From Chryseobacterium indologenes (GTDB lineage: Bacteria > Bacteroidota > Bacteroidia > Flavobacteriales > Weeksellaceae): a stretch of 64,000 bases of DNA. Position 1 is the stretch's first letter. Each line of letters opens with the position of its first letter. Where the stretch lies: the NCBI GenBank assembly GCA_002439165.1, contig DJTE01000046.1, forward strand, positions 62,001-126,000, read 5' to 3'. The translations under genes and the position numbers were made by a program. Positions 1 through 8,736 of the stretch are shown one piece after another. The notes under the pieces were generated by a model. The model worked only from the letters and a program-made list of their open reading frames with translations. It searched no databases and was not told the origin of the DNA.

Positions 1-88
1 TAAAAAAACTATCCCTATTGATCAACCTAAAACTCCGGAGTGTTTGTTAATACCTAAAATTATTATCTTTACAGAAATTAAAAAAGCT

Positions 89-1051
89 ATGTTAAAAGCA
101 GGTTTGGTAGGTGCCGGACATTTGGGTAAGATTCATTTAAGACTTCTGAATCAGTCTGATAAGTATGAACTGATCGGTTTTCATGATAAGGATGTGGAAA
201 ATGGAAAGAAATTGGAAGCTGAATTCGGATATACATATTTTGAAAATTTTGATGAACTTCTGGAGCAGATTGATATGCTGGATATTGTAACCCCGACGGT
301 TTATCATTATGATTACGCATTAAAGGCCATTGAAAAAGGACTCCATTTTTTCATAGAAAAACCGGTTACCCAGACGCTTGAGCAGGCCGAAGAAATTCTT
401 CGCCTGTGCCAGGAGAACGGTATTAAGGCTCAGGTGGGGCATGTAGAACGGTACAATCCTGCCTTCATTGCGACTAAGGAATATATCAAAAGTCCGATGT
501 TTATCGAGATTCACAGGCTTGCAGAGTTCAACCCTCGTGGCACGGATGTTTCAGTTGTTCTGGACCTTATGATTCATGACCTGGATATTTTATTAAGCAT
601 CGTAAAATCAAAAGTAAAAAATATTCATGCAAGCGGTGTGTGTGTAGTCAGCAAGACTCCGGATATTGCCAATGCCAGAATTGAATTTGAAAATGGCTGT
701 GTAGCCAATCTTACCACTTCCAGAATTTCGATGAAGGCAATGAGAAAAAGCCGTTTCTTCCAGAAAGACGCTTATATTTCCGTTGATTTCTTAGAGAAAA
801 AAGCAGAAGTGATCAGAATGAAAGATGCTCCGGAAAACCCTACTCCATTTGATATGATCATTGAGAATGCTGACGGGGAGAAGAATCAGATCTTATTTGA
901 ATATCCTAATATCCAGGCGAATAACGCTATTCTGGACGAGCTGAACTCTTTTGCCGACGCGATTACTGACGGAAAAAATGTAGAAGTATCCATAGAAGAC
1001 GGAACTGAAGCATTAAAAGTAGCCCTTGAAATTGTAAAACTGATTTCTTAA
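89..1051 (+). CDS. Gfo/Idh/MocA family oxidoreductase
   Basis: Cytoplasmic NAD(P)-dependent oxidoreductase that would act on a sugar, sugar nucleotide or cyclitol; the substrate cannot be read from sequence. The N-terminal Rossmann fold carries GAGHLG at residues 8-13 and the family EKP motif at 90-92, followed by the alpha/beta C-terminal half; 320 aa is a normal length. A GHVERYNPA stretch near residue 117 resembles the GnnA-like UDP-GlcNAc 3-dehydrogenase branch, which is a resemblance only. A TTG at 44 would give 15 extra residues ahead of the first beta strand; ATG at 89 puts the glycine motif at the usual distance, so it was chosen. The next gene starts 94 bp downstream on the same strand. 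Confidence 0.85.
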   Translation: MLKAGLVGAGHLGKIHLRLLNQSDKYELIGFHDKDVENGKKLEAEFGYTYFENFDELLEQIDMLDIVTPTVYHYDYALKAIEKGLHFFIEKPVTQTLEQAEEILRLCQENGIKAQVGHVERYNPAFIATKEYIKSPMFIEIHRLAEFNPRGTDVSVVLDLMIHDLDILLSIVKSKVKNIHASGVCVVSKTPDIANARIEFENGCVANLTTSRISMKAMRKSRFFQKDAYISVDFLEKKAEVIRMKDAPENPTPFDMIIENADGEKNQILFEYPNIQANNAILDELNSFADAITDGKNVEVSIEDGTEALKVALEIVKLIS

Positions 1052-1145
1052 CCGGGTACTTTACTTATGGCAGGATTTTGTTTTCAGAAACAGAAAGAAT
1101 GATTTCATCAGATAAAATATTAAGTTTATTTTTAAAGCCGGAACT

Positions 1146-1556
1146 ATGAAAAAATTACTCATTATGACGGGGCTTTTCTGTTTCAGCTTCTTTTCTGCAC
1201 AGAAAAACCTCGCTTATATAGAAATAGGCTATTCAAGTATTTGCTGCGGAACTCCTTCCACAGAACCGGTATTGAATTACCTGAAGCAGTTTGAAAAGAA
1301 AAATAAGTCCGGAGCCTTTGAAATTCTTATTGAGAAAGGATTGGGAAGGGAGGGGGAATTCAATTTATATATCGGGATTGACGGACTCGGAAAAAAACAG
1401 AAAGATATTTTTATGAGAGGGCTTTCTTCTGCCATATCTTTACAGAATAAGAAAAGAAAGCCTGACAGTGACGGAATTGTCAGCTTTGATAAAGCAGTAA
1501 GTGTTTATCAGAATGATCTTATCAACCGAAAAAATTTAACTATCTATAAAAAATAA
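1146..1556 (+). CDS. Small secreted protein of unknown function
   Basis: 136-residue protein with a clear N-terminal signal peptide (MKKLLIMTGLFCFSFFSAQ), so probably exported to the periplasm or beyond. The mature part has an adjacent cysteine pair in SSICCGTPS near residue 35 and is otherwise a short, lysine-rich alpha/beta-looking domain. I do not recognise a family. It stops 8 bp before the hydroxyacyl-CoA dehydrogenase and probably shares its transcript, but nothing in the sequence links the two functions. Confidence 0.7.
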   Translation: MKKLLIMTGLFCFSFFSAQKNLAYIEIGYSSICCGTPSTEPVLNYLKQFEKKNKSGAFEILIEKGLGREGEFNLYIGIDGLGKKQKDIFMRGLSSAISLQNKKRKPDSDGIVSFDKAVSVYQNDLINRKNLTIYKK

Positions 1557-1564
1557 AAGAAAAA

Positions 1565-2458
1565 ATGATCAAAAACATCGTAGTTATCGGAGCAGGAACC
1601 ATGGGGAATGGCATTGCACATACTTTTGCACAGAGCGGATTCAAAGTAAATCTGGTAGATGTTTCTCAGGATGCATTAGACAGAGGTCTGAAAACCATTA
1701 CGACCAATCTTGACAGAATTATAGCAAAAGGCAATCTTACAGAGGAACAAAAAGCCGAAACTTTAGGAAATATCACAACTTTTACGGCTCTTAATGATGC
1801 TGTGGGAACGGCTGATCTTATTGTAGAAGCGGCTACTGAAAACCTTGATCTTAAATTAAAGATCTTCGGACAAATGGACGAACTGGCTCCTGCCGGCTGT
1901 ATTCTTGCAACGAACACTTCTTCTATTTCTATCACGAAAATTGCTGCTGCCACGAAAAGAGCGGATAAAGTGATCGGAATGCACTTTATGAACCCGGTGC
2001 CTATTATGAAGCTTGTAGAAATCATCAAAGGGTATTCTACATCTAAAGAAACGTTTGACTCTATTTATGAAATGAGCAAAACTTTGGGTAAAGTGCCGGT
2101 AGAGGTTAATGATTATCCAGGTTTCGTAGCAAACAGAATTCTGATGCCGATGATCAACGAATCTATCGAAACCCTTTACAACGGTGTAGCAGGGGTGGAA
2201 GAAATTGATACGGTTATGAAGCTGGGAATGGCTCATCCGATGGGACCGCTTCAATTGGCAGATTTTATTGGTCTTGATGTATGTCTTGCCATCCTTAATG
2301 TGATGTATGACGGCTTCAAAAACCCTAAATATGCTCCGAATCCGCTTCTTGTAAACATGGTAACTGCCGGAAAACTGGGTGTAAAATCCGGTGAAGGATT
2401 CTATGATTATTCTGAAAGCAAAAAAGCTGAAAAGGTTTCAAAGATGTTTTTGAAATAA
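1565..2458 (+). CDS. 3-hydroxybutyryl-CoA (3-hydroxyacyl-CoA) dehydrogenase
   Basis: Soluble NAD-dependent dehydrogenase that interconverts (S)-3-hydroxyacyl-CoA and 3-ketoacyl-CoA, used in fatty acid oxidation, butanoate metabolism or phenylacetate breakdown. The N-terminal NAD fold has GAGTMGNG at residues 9-16. The catalytic segment GMHFMNPVPIMKLVEII places the catalytic dyad at His140 and Glu152, with Ser119 and Asn143 as expected binding residues. The C-terminal helical dimerisation domain (about 185-290) ends with the usual GEGFYDY motif. At 297 aa it is a stand-alone dehydrogenase, not a fused FadB-type protein. No thiolase or hydratase is adjacent, so the pathway is not settled. The symbol could be hbd or paaH; I leave it open. 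Confidence 0.93.
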   Translation: MIKNIVVIGAGTMGNGIAHTFAQSGFKVNLVDVSQDALDRGLKTITTNLDRIIAKGNLTEEQKAETLGNITTFTALNDAVGTADLIVEAATENLDLKLKIFGQMDELAPAGCILATNTSSISITKIAAATKRADKVIGMHFMNPVPIMKLVEIIKGYSTSKETFDSIYEMSKTLGKVPVEVNDYPGFVANRILMPMINESIETLYNGVAGVEEIDTVMKLGMAHPMGPLQLADFIGLDVCLAILNVMYDGFKNPKYAPNPLLVNMVTAGKLGVKSGEGFYDYSESKKAEKVSKMFLK

Positions 2459-2483
2459 ATTTTTCGGGATCATTTTTAGCTTA

Positions 2484-3800
2484 ATGAAAATAAAAGAGAA
2501 AAATATTCAGACAGCAATGGTCATCATTACGGTAATGATGACCATTTTACGTTTTCTGCTGAATGAAAAAGGGCGGGTAAACCCGGATTCTATCCGGTTT
2601 ATGAGATTTGCGCATGTGCTACCTGTCATTGACAATACCACCACGCCGACAGGCTATCCTGTCGCCATAAGGCTTTTGACTTACCTGGGTCCTGATGAAT
2701 TCTGGGGAAGCAAAATTCTGGGGATAGCTGCCTTATTATTTATTGTCTGCTTCTGCCGGATAAAAAACTTTTACAGCAGGGAAGCGATCATGATGAGCGC
2801 TTTGTTCGGTTTTGTTTCGCTTTACGCGTACACCATGAGCGAGCCGTTCATTCTTCCGTTTGTTTTTCTGTTTTTGTATACCGCTTCACAGATCATTACC
2901 GGAAAACTTGAACAGGGAAAGGCTGTTTTTTATCTGTCCCTTTCCTTAATTGCTCTTTATAATATCAGATACAGTGCCCTGTTTTTTATGGCCGGAACCG
3001 GACTTTTCGGGCTGTTGTCCCTGAAAAGAAAATATGGTCCTGCATTTATATTATCCGCCCTCACCGGTCTGGCATTTGTAATCGCATACAAATTCCTGTT
3101 CATTGATTATTTTAATGAAAATTACGTTAAAACTTTCCTGGAAACAGGGCTTCACCCTACTTCCAAACTGCTGAGGGAACTTTTTCAGGGACTTACCACT
3201 TCTTTCAATCCTTTTATTCATATTGCCGATCCGGGTGGCGGAAAAATCAATTATGCCATTTACGGAATCGGAGTCCTGAATATTGTTTTACTTGTCTGTC
3301 TTTTAATAAGTAAAAAACGGTCAGAAACAGAGCGTTTCTTTGTAACCGTCGGGACAACTGGTATTGTATGTTCCTATTTCATCCAGTATTTTTATTCTGT
3401 CAATGCTATGGATTACAGAATTCTGGGTCCTTTTCTTGTTCCGCTGTGGCTGGTTTATTTCAACAGGTTATTCGATATTTTCGGAATTAAAACCTACCTT
3501 ATCAGCATGATGAGCATTATGACAGGAATGGTTTTCACCTGGTTATCCAAAGGAAATTATCTTGAAAACAGAAAGGCGGTTTCCCTATTTTTAAAAGGTG
3601 AAAAACTGGACAAGGTTCCCCTGAAGTTTTTCATTATGAAAGAGGAAGATCTTGAAAAAATACAGATTGCGGAACTGATCAGTACCGTAAATGCTGATAT
3701 AAGACCGACTTTCAAACCCCGGGATACGCTTCTGAAAACAACCCTGACACGGCATAAAGTTTTGCAAAAAATTAAAATCGACAAGAATAAATATCAATAA
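2484..3800 (+). CDS. Polytopic membrane protein, possibly GT-C type glycosyltransferase
   Basis: 438-residue integral membrane protein with roughly ten hydrophobic segments between residues 10 and 350 and a soluble basic C-terminal tail of about 85 residues. The first loop contains NPDSIRFMRFAH followed by TPTGYPVAIRLL; an acidic residue in the first loop and a GYP turn are typical of GT-C fold (PMT/ArnT-like) glycosyltransferases using lipid-linked donors, but the match is weak. It starts 25 bp after the dehydrogenase stop and may be cotranscribed. An O-antigen-type or other polytopic membrane protein remains possible. Confidence 0.5.
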   Translation: MKIKEKNIQTAMVIITVMMTILRFLLNEKGRVNPDSIRFMRFAHVLPVIDNTTTPTGYPVAIRLLTYLGPDEFWGSKILGIAALLFIVCFCRIKNFYSREAIMMSALFGFVSLYAYTMSEPFILPFVFLFLYTASQIITGKLEQGKAVFYLSLSLIALYNIRYSALFFMAGTGLFGLLSLKRKYGPAFILSALTGLAFVIAYKFLFIDYFNENYVKTFLETGLHPTSKLLRELFQGLTTSFNPFIHIADPGGGKINYAIYGIGVLNIVLLVCLLISKKRSETERFFVTVGTTGIVCSYFIQYFYSVNAMDYRILGPFLVPLWLVYFNRLFDIFGIKTYLISMMSIMTGMVFTWLSKGNYLENRKAVSLFLKGEKLDKVPLKFFIMKEEDLEKIQIAELISTVNADIRPTFKPRDTLLKTTLTRHKVLQKIKIDKNKYQ

Positions 3801-3837
3801 TTTTATTATCTTTGATTAAAGTTAAAACATTAAAAAA

Positions 3838-4077
3838 ATGAAATTACCAAAGTTTTTATTAGCAGATAATTCGGAGTTTCCTGAAGATCTATTCGTAGTG
3901 CACACAGAATATCCAAGATTTATCTTAAACGTTGAGGAAGAAGAGGTTGAGTGGTTAGATGATCTTGAAGGTGATGATGAAGAAACCATGGCGGATGAAG
4001 CTACTAAAGTGGTAGAAGCGGCATTCAAATGGTGCGATGAAGAGTTGGCTAAGTACGACGAAGAAGAGGAAGATTAA
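3838..4077 (+). CDS. Small, extremely acidic conserved protein
   Basis: 79-residue cytoplasmic protein in which 29 residues are Asp or Glu, including runs EEEE and DEEEED; it has no signal peptide and one cysteine. The N-terminal half (KLPKFLLADNSEFPEDLFVV) looks like a beta-rich fold and the C-terminal half is a charged helix. I recognise it as a type of small acidic protein common in Flavobacteriia but know of no assigned function. A TATCTTTG box at 3807-3814 lies 24 bp upstream, suggesting its own promoter, and a palindromic terminator follows immediately, so it is probably monocistronic and well expressed. Confidence 0.8.
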   Translation: MKLPKFLLADNSEFPEDLFVVHTEYPRFILNVEEEEVEWLDDLEGDDEETMADEATKVVEAAFKWCDEELAKYDEEEED

Positions 4078-4093
4078 TAACAGTCTAAACATA

Positions 4094-4119
4094 AAAAGGA
4101 ACTCAATTGAGTTCCTTTT
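4094..4119. terminator. Bidirectional intrinsic terminator
   Basis: Perfect palindrome of two 13-base arms (AAAAGGAACTCAA and its complement) with T-rich sequence on both exits. It lies between the convergent acidic-protein gene and META lipoprotein gene and would serve both. Confidence 0.85.
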
Positions 4120-4124
4120 ATTTT

Positions 4125-4535
4125 TTATTCCGTTTTGTTGAATTTCAACAGTAAAAGGTTGTCTTTATAAAGTTCTAAGGTATTCCCGGAAATCACATAT
4201 TTATTAGCTTTTCCCATCATATCCATAAAGTTCTGTTCCACACTCATGCTGTTGCACATCATTCTGGTAGATCCCATCTGCCCTGCAGAGAAAGTCCCGG
4301 TTGACGGCTCTACTTTAGCTGTTCCGAAATAGTTGTTGCATCCTGCATTACCATTGATTTTCTCTCCTTCAAAATTCAGGGTAGGAATTTTGCCTTTTAC
4401 ATTATCAGCAAGAGTCCATTTTGTATTGGCCAAAGAAGGCTGCGCTTTTCCTACTTTTGAGGCAGAAGCACTGGTTGCTGCTCCACACGACGCCAAAACC
4501 GCTGCCGCACATATACTTAAAAAAAGATTTTTCAT
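4125..4535 (-). CDS. META domain lipoprotein (HslJ-like)
   Basis: Exported lipoprotein of 136 aa: signal sequence with lipobox LASC (Cys17) and no charged retention signal obvious after it. Residues 35-135 form a META/HslJ domain, shown by NTKWTL at its start, the GNAGCNNYFG core and the MGSTRMMC segment, all hallmarks of this family. META proteins are envelope proteins tied to stress or antibiotic tolerance in some bacteria; here the role is only inferred. A TAAATTTG box sits about 20 bp upstream of the start. It is transcribed alone, convergent with the acidic protein gene. Confidence 0.88.
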   Translation of the reverse strand: MKNLFLSICAAAVLASCGAATSASASKVGKAQPSLANTKWTLADNVKGKIPTLNFEGEKINGNAGCNNYFGTAKVEPSTGTFSAGQMGSTRMMCNSMSVEQNFMDMMGKANKYVISGNTLELYKDNLLLLKFNKTE

Positions 4536-4556
4536 TTTTTTCTTTTAGAATTAAAT

Positions 4557-4564
4557 CAAATTTA
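4557..4564 (-). promoter_or_regulatory. Candidate -7 box (TAAATTTG) for the META lipoprotein
   Basis: Matches the Bacteroidota sigma-70 -7 consensus TAnnTTTG, 22 bp before the start codon. No good TTG at -33 was found, so it is a partial match. Confidence 0.4.
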
Positions 4565-4941
4565 CGGATTTTATATTATTTAAACGGGTTGGAAGGAATT
4601 TTATTGTTTTTTTAAGAGGTTTATTTTAGGTGATTTTATTAAAAATGTATTCTGATTTGCCACAGATGCACGAGTGATTTTAGTTTTTTTTATTCGCTTG
4701 CTGGTTTTTGAGATTTGTTTGTGTGGGGATTGCGCAAAGGCGCTATTTTTTTACCAGCTTCATAGGTATAAGGCGCTACGATTTTATCTGCGATAAAATT
4801 TGATACTGCAAAAGCTCGCTGAAAATCTTTGACTTTCTTTCGTCTCAAAAGCAGCAGCATAGTCAAAAAAAACTTGCGACATTGCGTTTTTCAACTAAAA
4901 ATGCAATTTGGATTTTATAATAAGGAATTTAAGACAACAAA

Positions 4942-4965
4942 AAAACGGACTGAAAAGCCCGTTTT
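4942..4965 (-). terminator. pheT terminator
   Basis: On the minus strand AAAACGG and CCGTTTT form a stem around a 10-base loop, followed by a run of T residues, 23 bp after the pheT stop. Confidence 0.8.
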
Positions 4966-4987
4966 AAGTATATGTTGTTCTTTTAAT

Positions 4988-7390
4988 TTAAGATCTTAAT
5001 TCTGCGTTGTATTCTTTCTGGAATGCTTTGATCAGAGAATCCATTACTTCTGAGATTTCTTTTTCTTCCAGTGTTTTTTCTTCATTCAGAAGCTCAAAAC
5101 TCATGGCATAGGATTTCTTTCCTTCCGGAAGATTCTTCCCTTCATACACATCGAAAAGGTTGATGTTTTTGATGAACGGAGATTTATTCTTCTTCGCAGT
5201 CTGATAAAGATCCTGATAGTTTACATTTTTATCGATCAGTAACGCAAGGTCTCTTCTGATCCTGTTGAATTTAGGAATATCCATAAACTTCAGGGTATTC
5301 TTAGAGCGCAGTTCCTGAGCCATTTCCAGCTCTATTTCGGCATAGAAACATTCCTGGTCAATATCAGCATCTTTCAACAGTGCCGGAGCTACTTTACCGA
5401 TTCTTACCAAAGTTTTTCCGTTCACCTCATATGCTAAAGCATCAGAGAATCTTTCATCGGATAAAGCGGTCTCTTTATAATCCACTGCCAGTTTTTCCAG
5501 TAAAACTTTTACATAAGCTTTAAGGTTATAGAAACTTACCGCAGATTTAGGCAGCAGCCAGTTTTCTGCCGCATCTCTTCCGGAAACAAGAATGGCCAGC
5601 TGCTTTCTTTCTTCATATTTATCTTTCTTATGATAAATTTTTCCGAATTCAAAGAACTTGATATCCTGGTTTTTTCTGTTGATATTATAAACGGCATTCT
5701 GAAGAAGTCCTTCCAGTAAAGATTTTCTCATGAACGCAAGATCTCCGCTCAATGGGTTCAACAGTTTCACGGCATCTGTTTCATCTTTCACAGAAGTGAG
5801 CGAATTGTTCATCACCTCGTTGAAGCCCAGGCTCTGTAAAGTTCTCGCCCAGCTGTTTTCCAGTTCATCCTGGTCGTTTGCATTCAGTTTTACAGGGGTA
5901 AATGAAATTTTCTGCGGAGCATCGATCTTGTTATATCCGTAAATTCTGAGAATCTCTTCAATCACGTCGATTTCTCTTGTGACATCGGCTCTGTATGCCG
6001 GCACGGAAATTTCGAGTCCGTTCTGAATTTCGTTCAGCACCTGGATTTCAAGCGCTTTCAAAATTTCTTTTACTTTCTCTCTGTGAATTTTCGTTCCCAG
6101 GATCTGTTCGATTTTAGAGAATCTGATGATCACGTAGCTGTCTTCAATTTTCTTCGGATATTCTTCCAGCAGTTCACCTACAAATTTTCCTTCTGCAATT
6201 TCCTGAATCATTGTAATAGCGTGGGTAATCGCTGTTCTGGTAAGATTAGGATCTACTCCTCTTTCGAATCTGAAAGAAGCATCGGTATTCAGTCCGTGGA
6301 ATTTCGCTCCTTTTCTTACCGCTACCGGGTTGAAATAAGCGCTTTCCAGGAAGATCGTTTTGGTTGCCTCAGAAACTCCTGATTCGGCACCACCGAAAAC
6401 TCCGGCAATACACATCGGGTTATCTTTTCCGTCTTTGATCATGATCTCGGAACCGTTCAGGGTTCTTTCCACGCCATCCAGAGTCTTGAATTTCGTTCCT
6501 TCTTTTACAACGCCTACCTTTACTTTTTTATCTGCGATCTTATCTGCATCAAAAGCGTGAAGCGGCTGTCCGTAACCGTGAAGGATATAATTGGTGATAT
6601 CTACAATATTATTGATCGGGCTTAAACCGATAGCTTTCAGCCTGTCTTTTAACCAGGCGGGAGAATCTGCAACTTTTACATTTTCTATTACGGCTCCTAT
6701 GTATCTCGGGCAAAGGGCAGTATCTTCCACCTGTAATGTGAATTCATGAGTACCTTCACCGTTTAGAGCAACGGAAGCCACTTTCTCAAACTTAGATTTC
6801 TGCTGGTTGGTAGAAAGAAAAGCATGCAGATCTCTTGCCACACCGTAATGTGACATGGCATCTGTTCTGTTGGGTGTCAGGCCGATTTCAAAAACTTCAT
6901 CGCTGGTCAGTTCAAAATAATCGGCAAAGTTTTTTCCTGCTTCATATTTTGTTTCATCCAAAACCATGATTCCTCCGTGATCTTCACTTAGTCCCAGTTC
7001 ATCTTCAGCGCAGATCATTCCCTGAGAAACCTCTCCTCTGATCTTTGCTTCTTTAATCTCGAAAAAGTTTCCGGTCTTGTCATAGATTTTAGTTCCTACA
7101 ACCGCTACCGGAACGGTTTGCCCGGCTTCCACATTCGGAGCACCGCACACAATGTTCAGAACTTTTCCACTGCCTACATCCACTGTTGTTTTCTTCAGCT
7201 TATCAGCATTCGGATGCTTTTCGCACGTCAGTACTTTTCCTACAACAATTCCTTCCAGGCTGCCTTTTACACTTTCAAATTTTTCTATCCCTTCAACTTC
7301 AAGACCTATATCGGTAAGGAATTCTCCTATCCTTTCTGTTTTCAGTTCCGTTTTGACATAGTCTTTCAGCCAGTTGTTTGATATTTTCAT
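4988..7390 (-). CDS. pheT: Phenylalanine--tRNA ligase beta subunit
   Basis: Beta subunit of the heterotetrameric class II synthetase that charges tRNA-Phe in the cytoplasm. The 800-residue length is standard. Domains in order: N-terminal and EMAP/OB tRNA-binding domain (about 40-150, with VGKVLTCEKHPNADKL and CGAPNV), the B3/B4 editing domain (about 215-390, NIVDITNYILHGYGQPLHAFD), B5 (about 405-475), the catalytic-like core (about 480-690) and the FDX-ACB anticodon-binding domain (about 705-798, starting KFMDIPKFNRIRRDLAL). pheS is not adjacent, so the two subunits are encoded apart, as is usual in this group. The leader upstream has two small hairpins (7421-7443 and 7474-7491). Confidence 0.97.
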   Translation of the reverse strand: MKISNNWLKDYVKTELKTERIGEFLTDIGLEVEGIEKFESVKGSLEGIVVGKVLTCEKHPNADKLKKTTVDVGSGKVLNIVCGAPNVEAGQTVPVAVVGTKIYDKTGNFFEIKEAKIRGEVSQGMICAEDELGLSEDHGGIMVLDETKYEAGKNFADYFELTSDEVFEIGLTPNRTDAMSHYGVARDLHAFLSTNQQKSKFEKVASVALNGEGTHEFTLQVEDTALCPRYIGAVIENVKVADSPAWLKDRLKAIGLSPINNIVDITNYILHGYGQPLHAFDADKIADKKVKVGVVKEGTKFKTLDGVERTLNGSEIMIKDGKDNPMCIAGVFGGAESGVSEATKTIFLESAYFNPVAVRKGAKFHGLNTDASFRFERGVDPNLTRTAITHAITMIQEIAEGKFVGELLEEYPKKIEDSYVIIRFSKIEQILGTKIHREKVKEILKALEIQVLNEIQNGLEISVPAYRADVTREIDVIEEILRIYGYNKIDAPQKISFTPVKLNANDQDELENSWARTLQSLGFNEVMNNSLTSVKDETDAVKLLNPLSGDLAFMRKSLLEGLLQNAVYNINRKNQDIKFFEFGKIYHKKDKYEERKQLAILVSGRDAAENWLLPKSAVSFYNLKAYVKVLLEKLAVDYKETALSDERFSDALAYEVNGKTLVRIGKVAPALLKDADIDQECFYAEIELEMAQELRSKNTLKFMDIPKFNRIRRDLALLIDKNVNYQDLYQTAKKNKSPFIKNINLFDVYEGKNLPEGKKSYAMSFELLNEEKTLEEKEISEVMDSLIKAFQKEYNAELRS

Positions 7391-7836
7391 TTGTTTATCG
7401 ATCTACTTATTTTACCCGTGAAATGAAACCTTAGATTTCATTTGCTTTATTTTGAACTTTTATTTGAAAAACCCACAAAATAATTTTTGTGTTTTTTCGC
7501 GTTACAAATGTCGTGTTTTTTTGAGAAACAGCGAAATTTAGAAACGATTTTAATATGATAAATTCCTTCCATTTGTTTTTGAAATACTGTAACGGAATGT
7601 CCTTATTTCTTTATATTAAAAAGCCGGACTTCCTGATGAGCGTACCCTGCAGAACCCCTATGTTGAAAAAATCAAAAAATCAAAATAAATTGAAGTTCCC
7701 AAAAATCGCTCAGATTTCACAGAACTTTTTTTATTCTGATCGTACAGGCTTTTTACTGAATATTCATTCTAACGGTTAATTTTTATGCCACATCAACTAA
7801 ATTCGGGATCTGGGGCTAAATCAATCGGTCTGCGGC
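7391..7836. other. Intergenic region between M23 peptidase gene and pheT
   Basis: No convincing gene. Near pheT it has an 8-bp inverted repeat (AAATGAAA at 7421-7428 with TTTCATTT at 7436-7443) and a 7-bp hairpin (CACAAAA/TTTTGTG, 7474-7491) followed by six T on the plus strand. The rest, 7500-7836, is plain AT-rich sequence with an open frame on the plus strand that lacks any family resemblance. Confidence 0.5.
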
Positions 7837-8670
7837 TTAATACTCTCTGGAATATTTCTTTTTCTCCATAAGGTACTCTGCTTTACTTCCATTACCTGTT
7901 CTAAAAAGTGTTTTTATGGTCTTCATCAGCTTTTCTTCTGCAAGATTGGGGATATAACATACAAAATGCAGGTGGGGCCCGTTGCTCCAGCCTGTATTCC
8001 CGCTTAATGCTATCACATCACCCTTTTTCACCTGATCACCGAGATTCACTTTAACTCCATTCTCCTTCAAATGATAATATTGGGCAAAGGTTCCGTCTGA
8101 GTGCATTATTGTAACATAATTTCCTTGTTCTACACAGCTTTTTGCAGGGCATCCTGTATTATTGTGCTGAATAAAATCAGTTACTATTCCTTCTCTGGCA
8201 GCCGTAATTTCTGTGCCTTCCGGCATTTTAAAATCAAGGGAGTTTTCATTACGGTGCGAAAAAGCTCCGTTATATCCCTGATGTACTGTGAAAGAATTAC
8301 CTTTTTTAAACGGCAGGTCGTACTTATAGTCCGAATCATAGGCAGTCTGATTAACATCCCCGATGTACATCGTATAGTCCGGCATTTTTCTTGCGCCCCA
8401 CTTTTTTGTTTTATCCTTAACAACAAAATAGGCAATCCGGTTTTTTAATGACTGTGCCTGTATAACCTGTACTGCTTTAAAAGCTTCGGGAGCGGTTGCG
8501 TTTTCCAGTTCGGGTGTTCCGGAAAACACTAAAGACATGGGATAAACCTCCCGGTTGTCTGCATAATAAGCTACCGTATCTCCCCTGCGTTCCTGATATA
8601 CTTTGATGTTTTTCTGTGAAAATACGTGGGTAAACTGTAATCCTGCAATCAGGATCAATATTTTCTTCAT
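7837..8670 (-). CDS. M23 family (LytM-type) metallopeptidase
   Basis: Secreted zinc peptidase expected to cut peptide cross-bridges in peptidoglycan or other glycine-rich peptides in the periplasm. A signal peptide ends near AA 19 (VFSQ). Residues 20-125 form a family-specific N-terminal domain. The LytM core has all zinc ligands: His139 and Asp146 in SHRNENSLDF, and His235 in GPHLHF (with His233); His200 in YYHL is the further active-site histidine. The NEN-SLDF form and the GTEITAAREGIV strand are typical of M23 in Bacteroidota. It follows dnaN but is separated from it by a terminator hairpin, so it probably has its own promoter. Confidence 0.92.
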   Translation of the reverse strand: MKKILILIAGLQFTHVFSQKNIKVYQERRGDTVAYYADNREVYPMSLVFSGTPELENATAPEAFKAVQVIQAQSLKNRIAYFVVKDKTKKWGARKMPDYTMYIGDVNQTAYDSDYKYDLPFKKGNSFTVHQGYNGAFSHRNENSLDFKMPEGTEITAAREGIVTDFIQHNNTGCPAKSCVEQGNYVTIMHSDGTFAQYYHLKENGVKVNLGDQVKKGDVIALSGNTGWSNGPHLHFVCYIPNLAEEKLMKTIKTLFRTGNGSKAEYLMEKKKYSREY

Positions 8671-8686
8671 GGTTTATTTTATCAAA

Positions 8687-8714
8687 AAAAGAGACTGAAA
8701 ATTCAGCCTCTTTT
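8687..8714 (-). terminator. dnaN terminator
   Basis: AAAAGAG-x-CTGAA / TTCAG-x-CTCTTTT stem with one internal mismatch and a T run on the minus strand, placed 23 bp after the dnaN stop and before the M23 peptidase start. Confidence 0.8.
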
Positions 8715-8736
8715 AAGTTTTATTGTATCTGAGATA

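Larger units (their letters stand above)
4536..4987. other. Intergenic region with degenerate repeats
   Basis: No gene seen on either strand. It holds the META promoter, AT-rich filler, and stretches such as ATTGCGCAAAGGCGC (about 4729-4743) and TTGCGACATTGCGTTTTTCAAC (about 4872-4893), which look like eroded copies of the GCGCAAAGGCGC-type intergenic repeats seen elsewhere in the window. The pheT terminator lies at its right end. Confidence 0.6.

Noticed and set aside
44..88. TTG start giving 15 more residues to the Gfo/Idh/MocA gene
   Set aside because: The extra residues push the Rossmann glycine motif away from the N-terminus; ATG at 89 fits the family.
7555..7779. 74-codon open frame on the plus strand in the pheT-M23 gap
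   Set aside because: No family resemblance, signal peptide or promoter; composition like the surrounding non-coding DNA.
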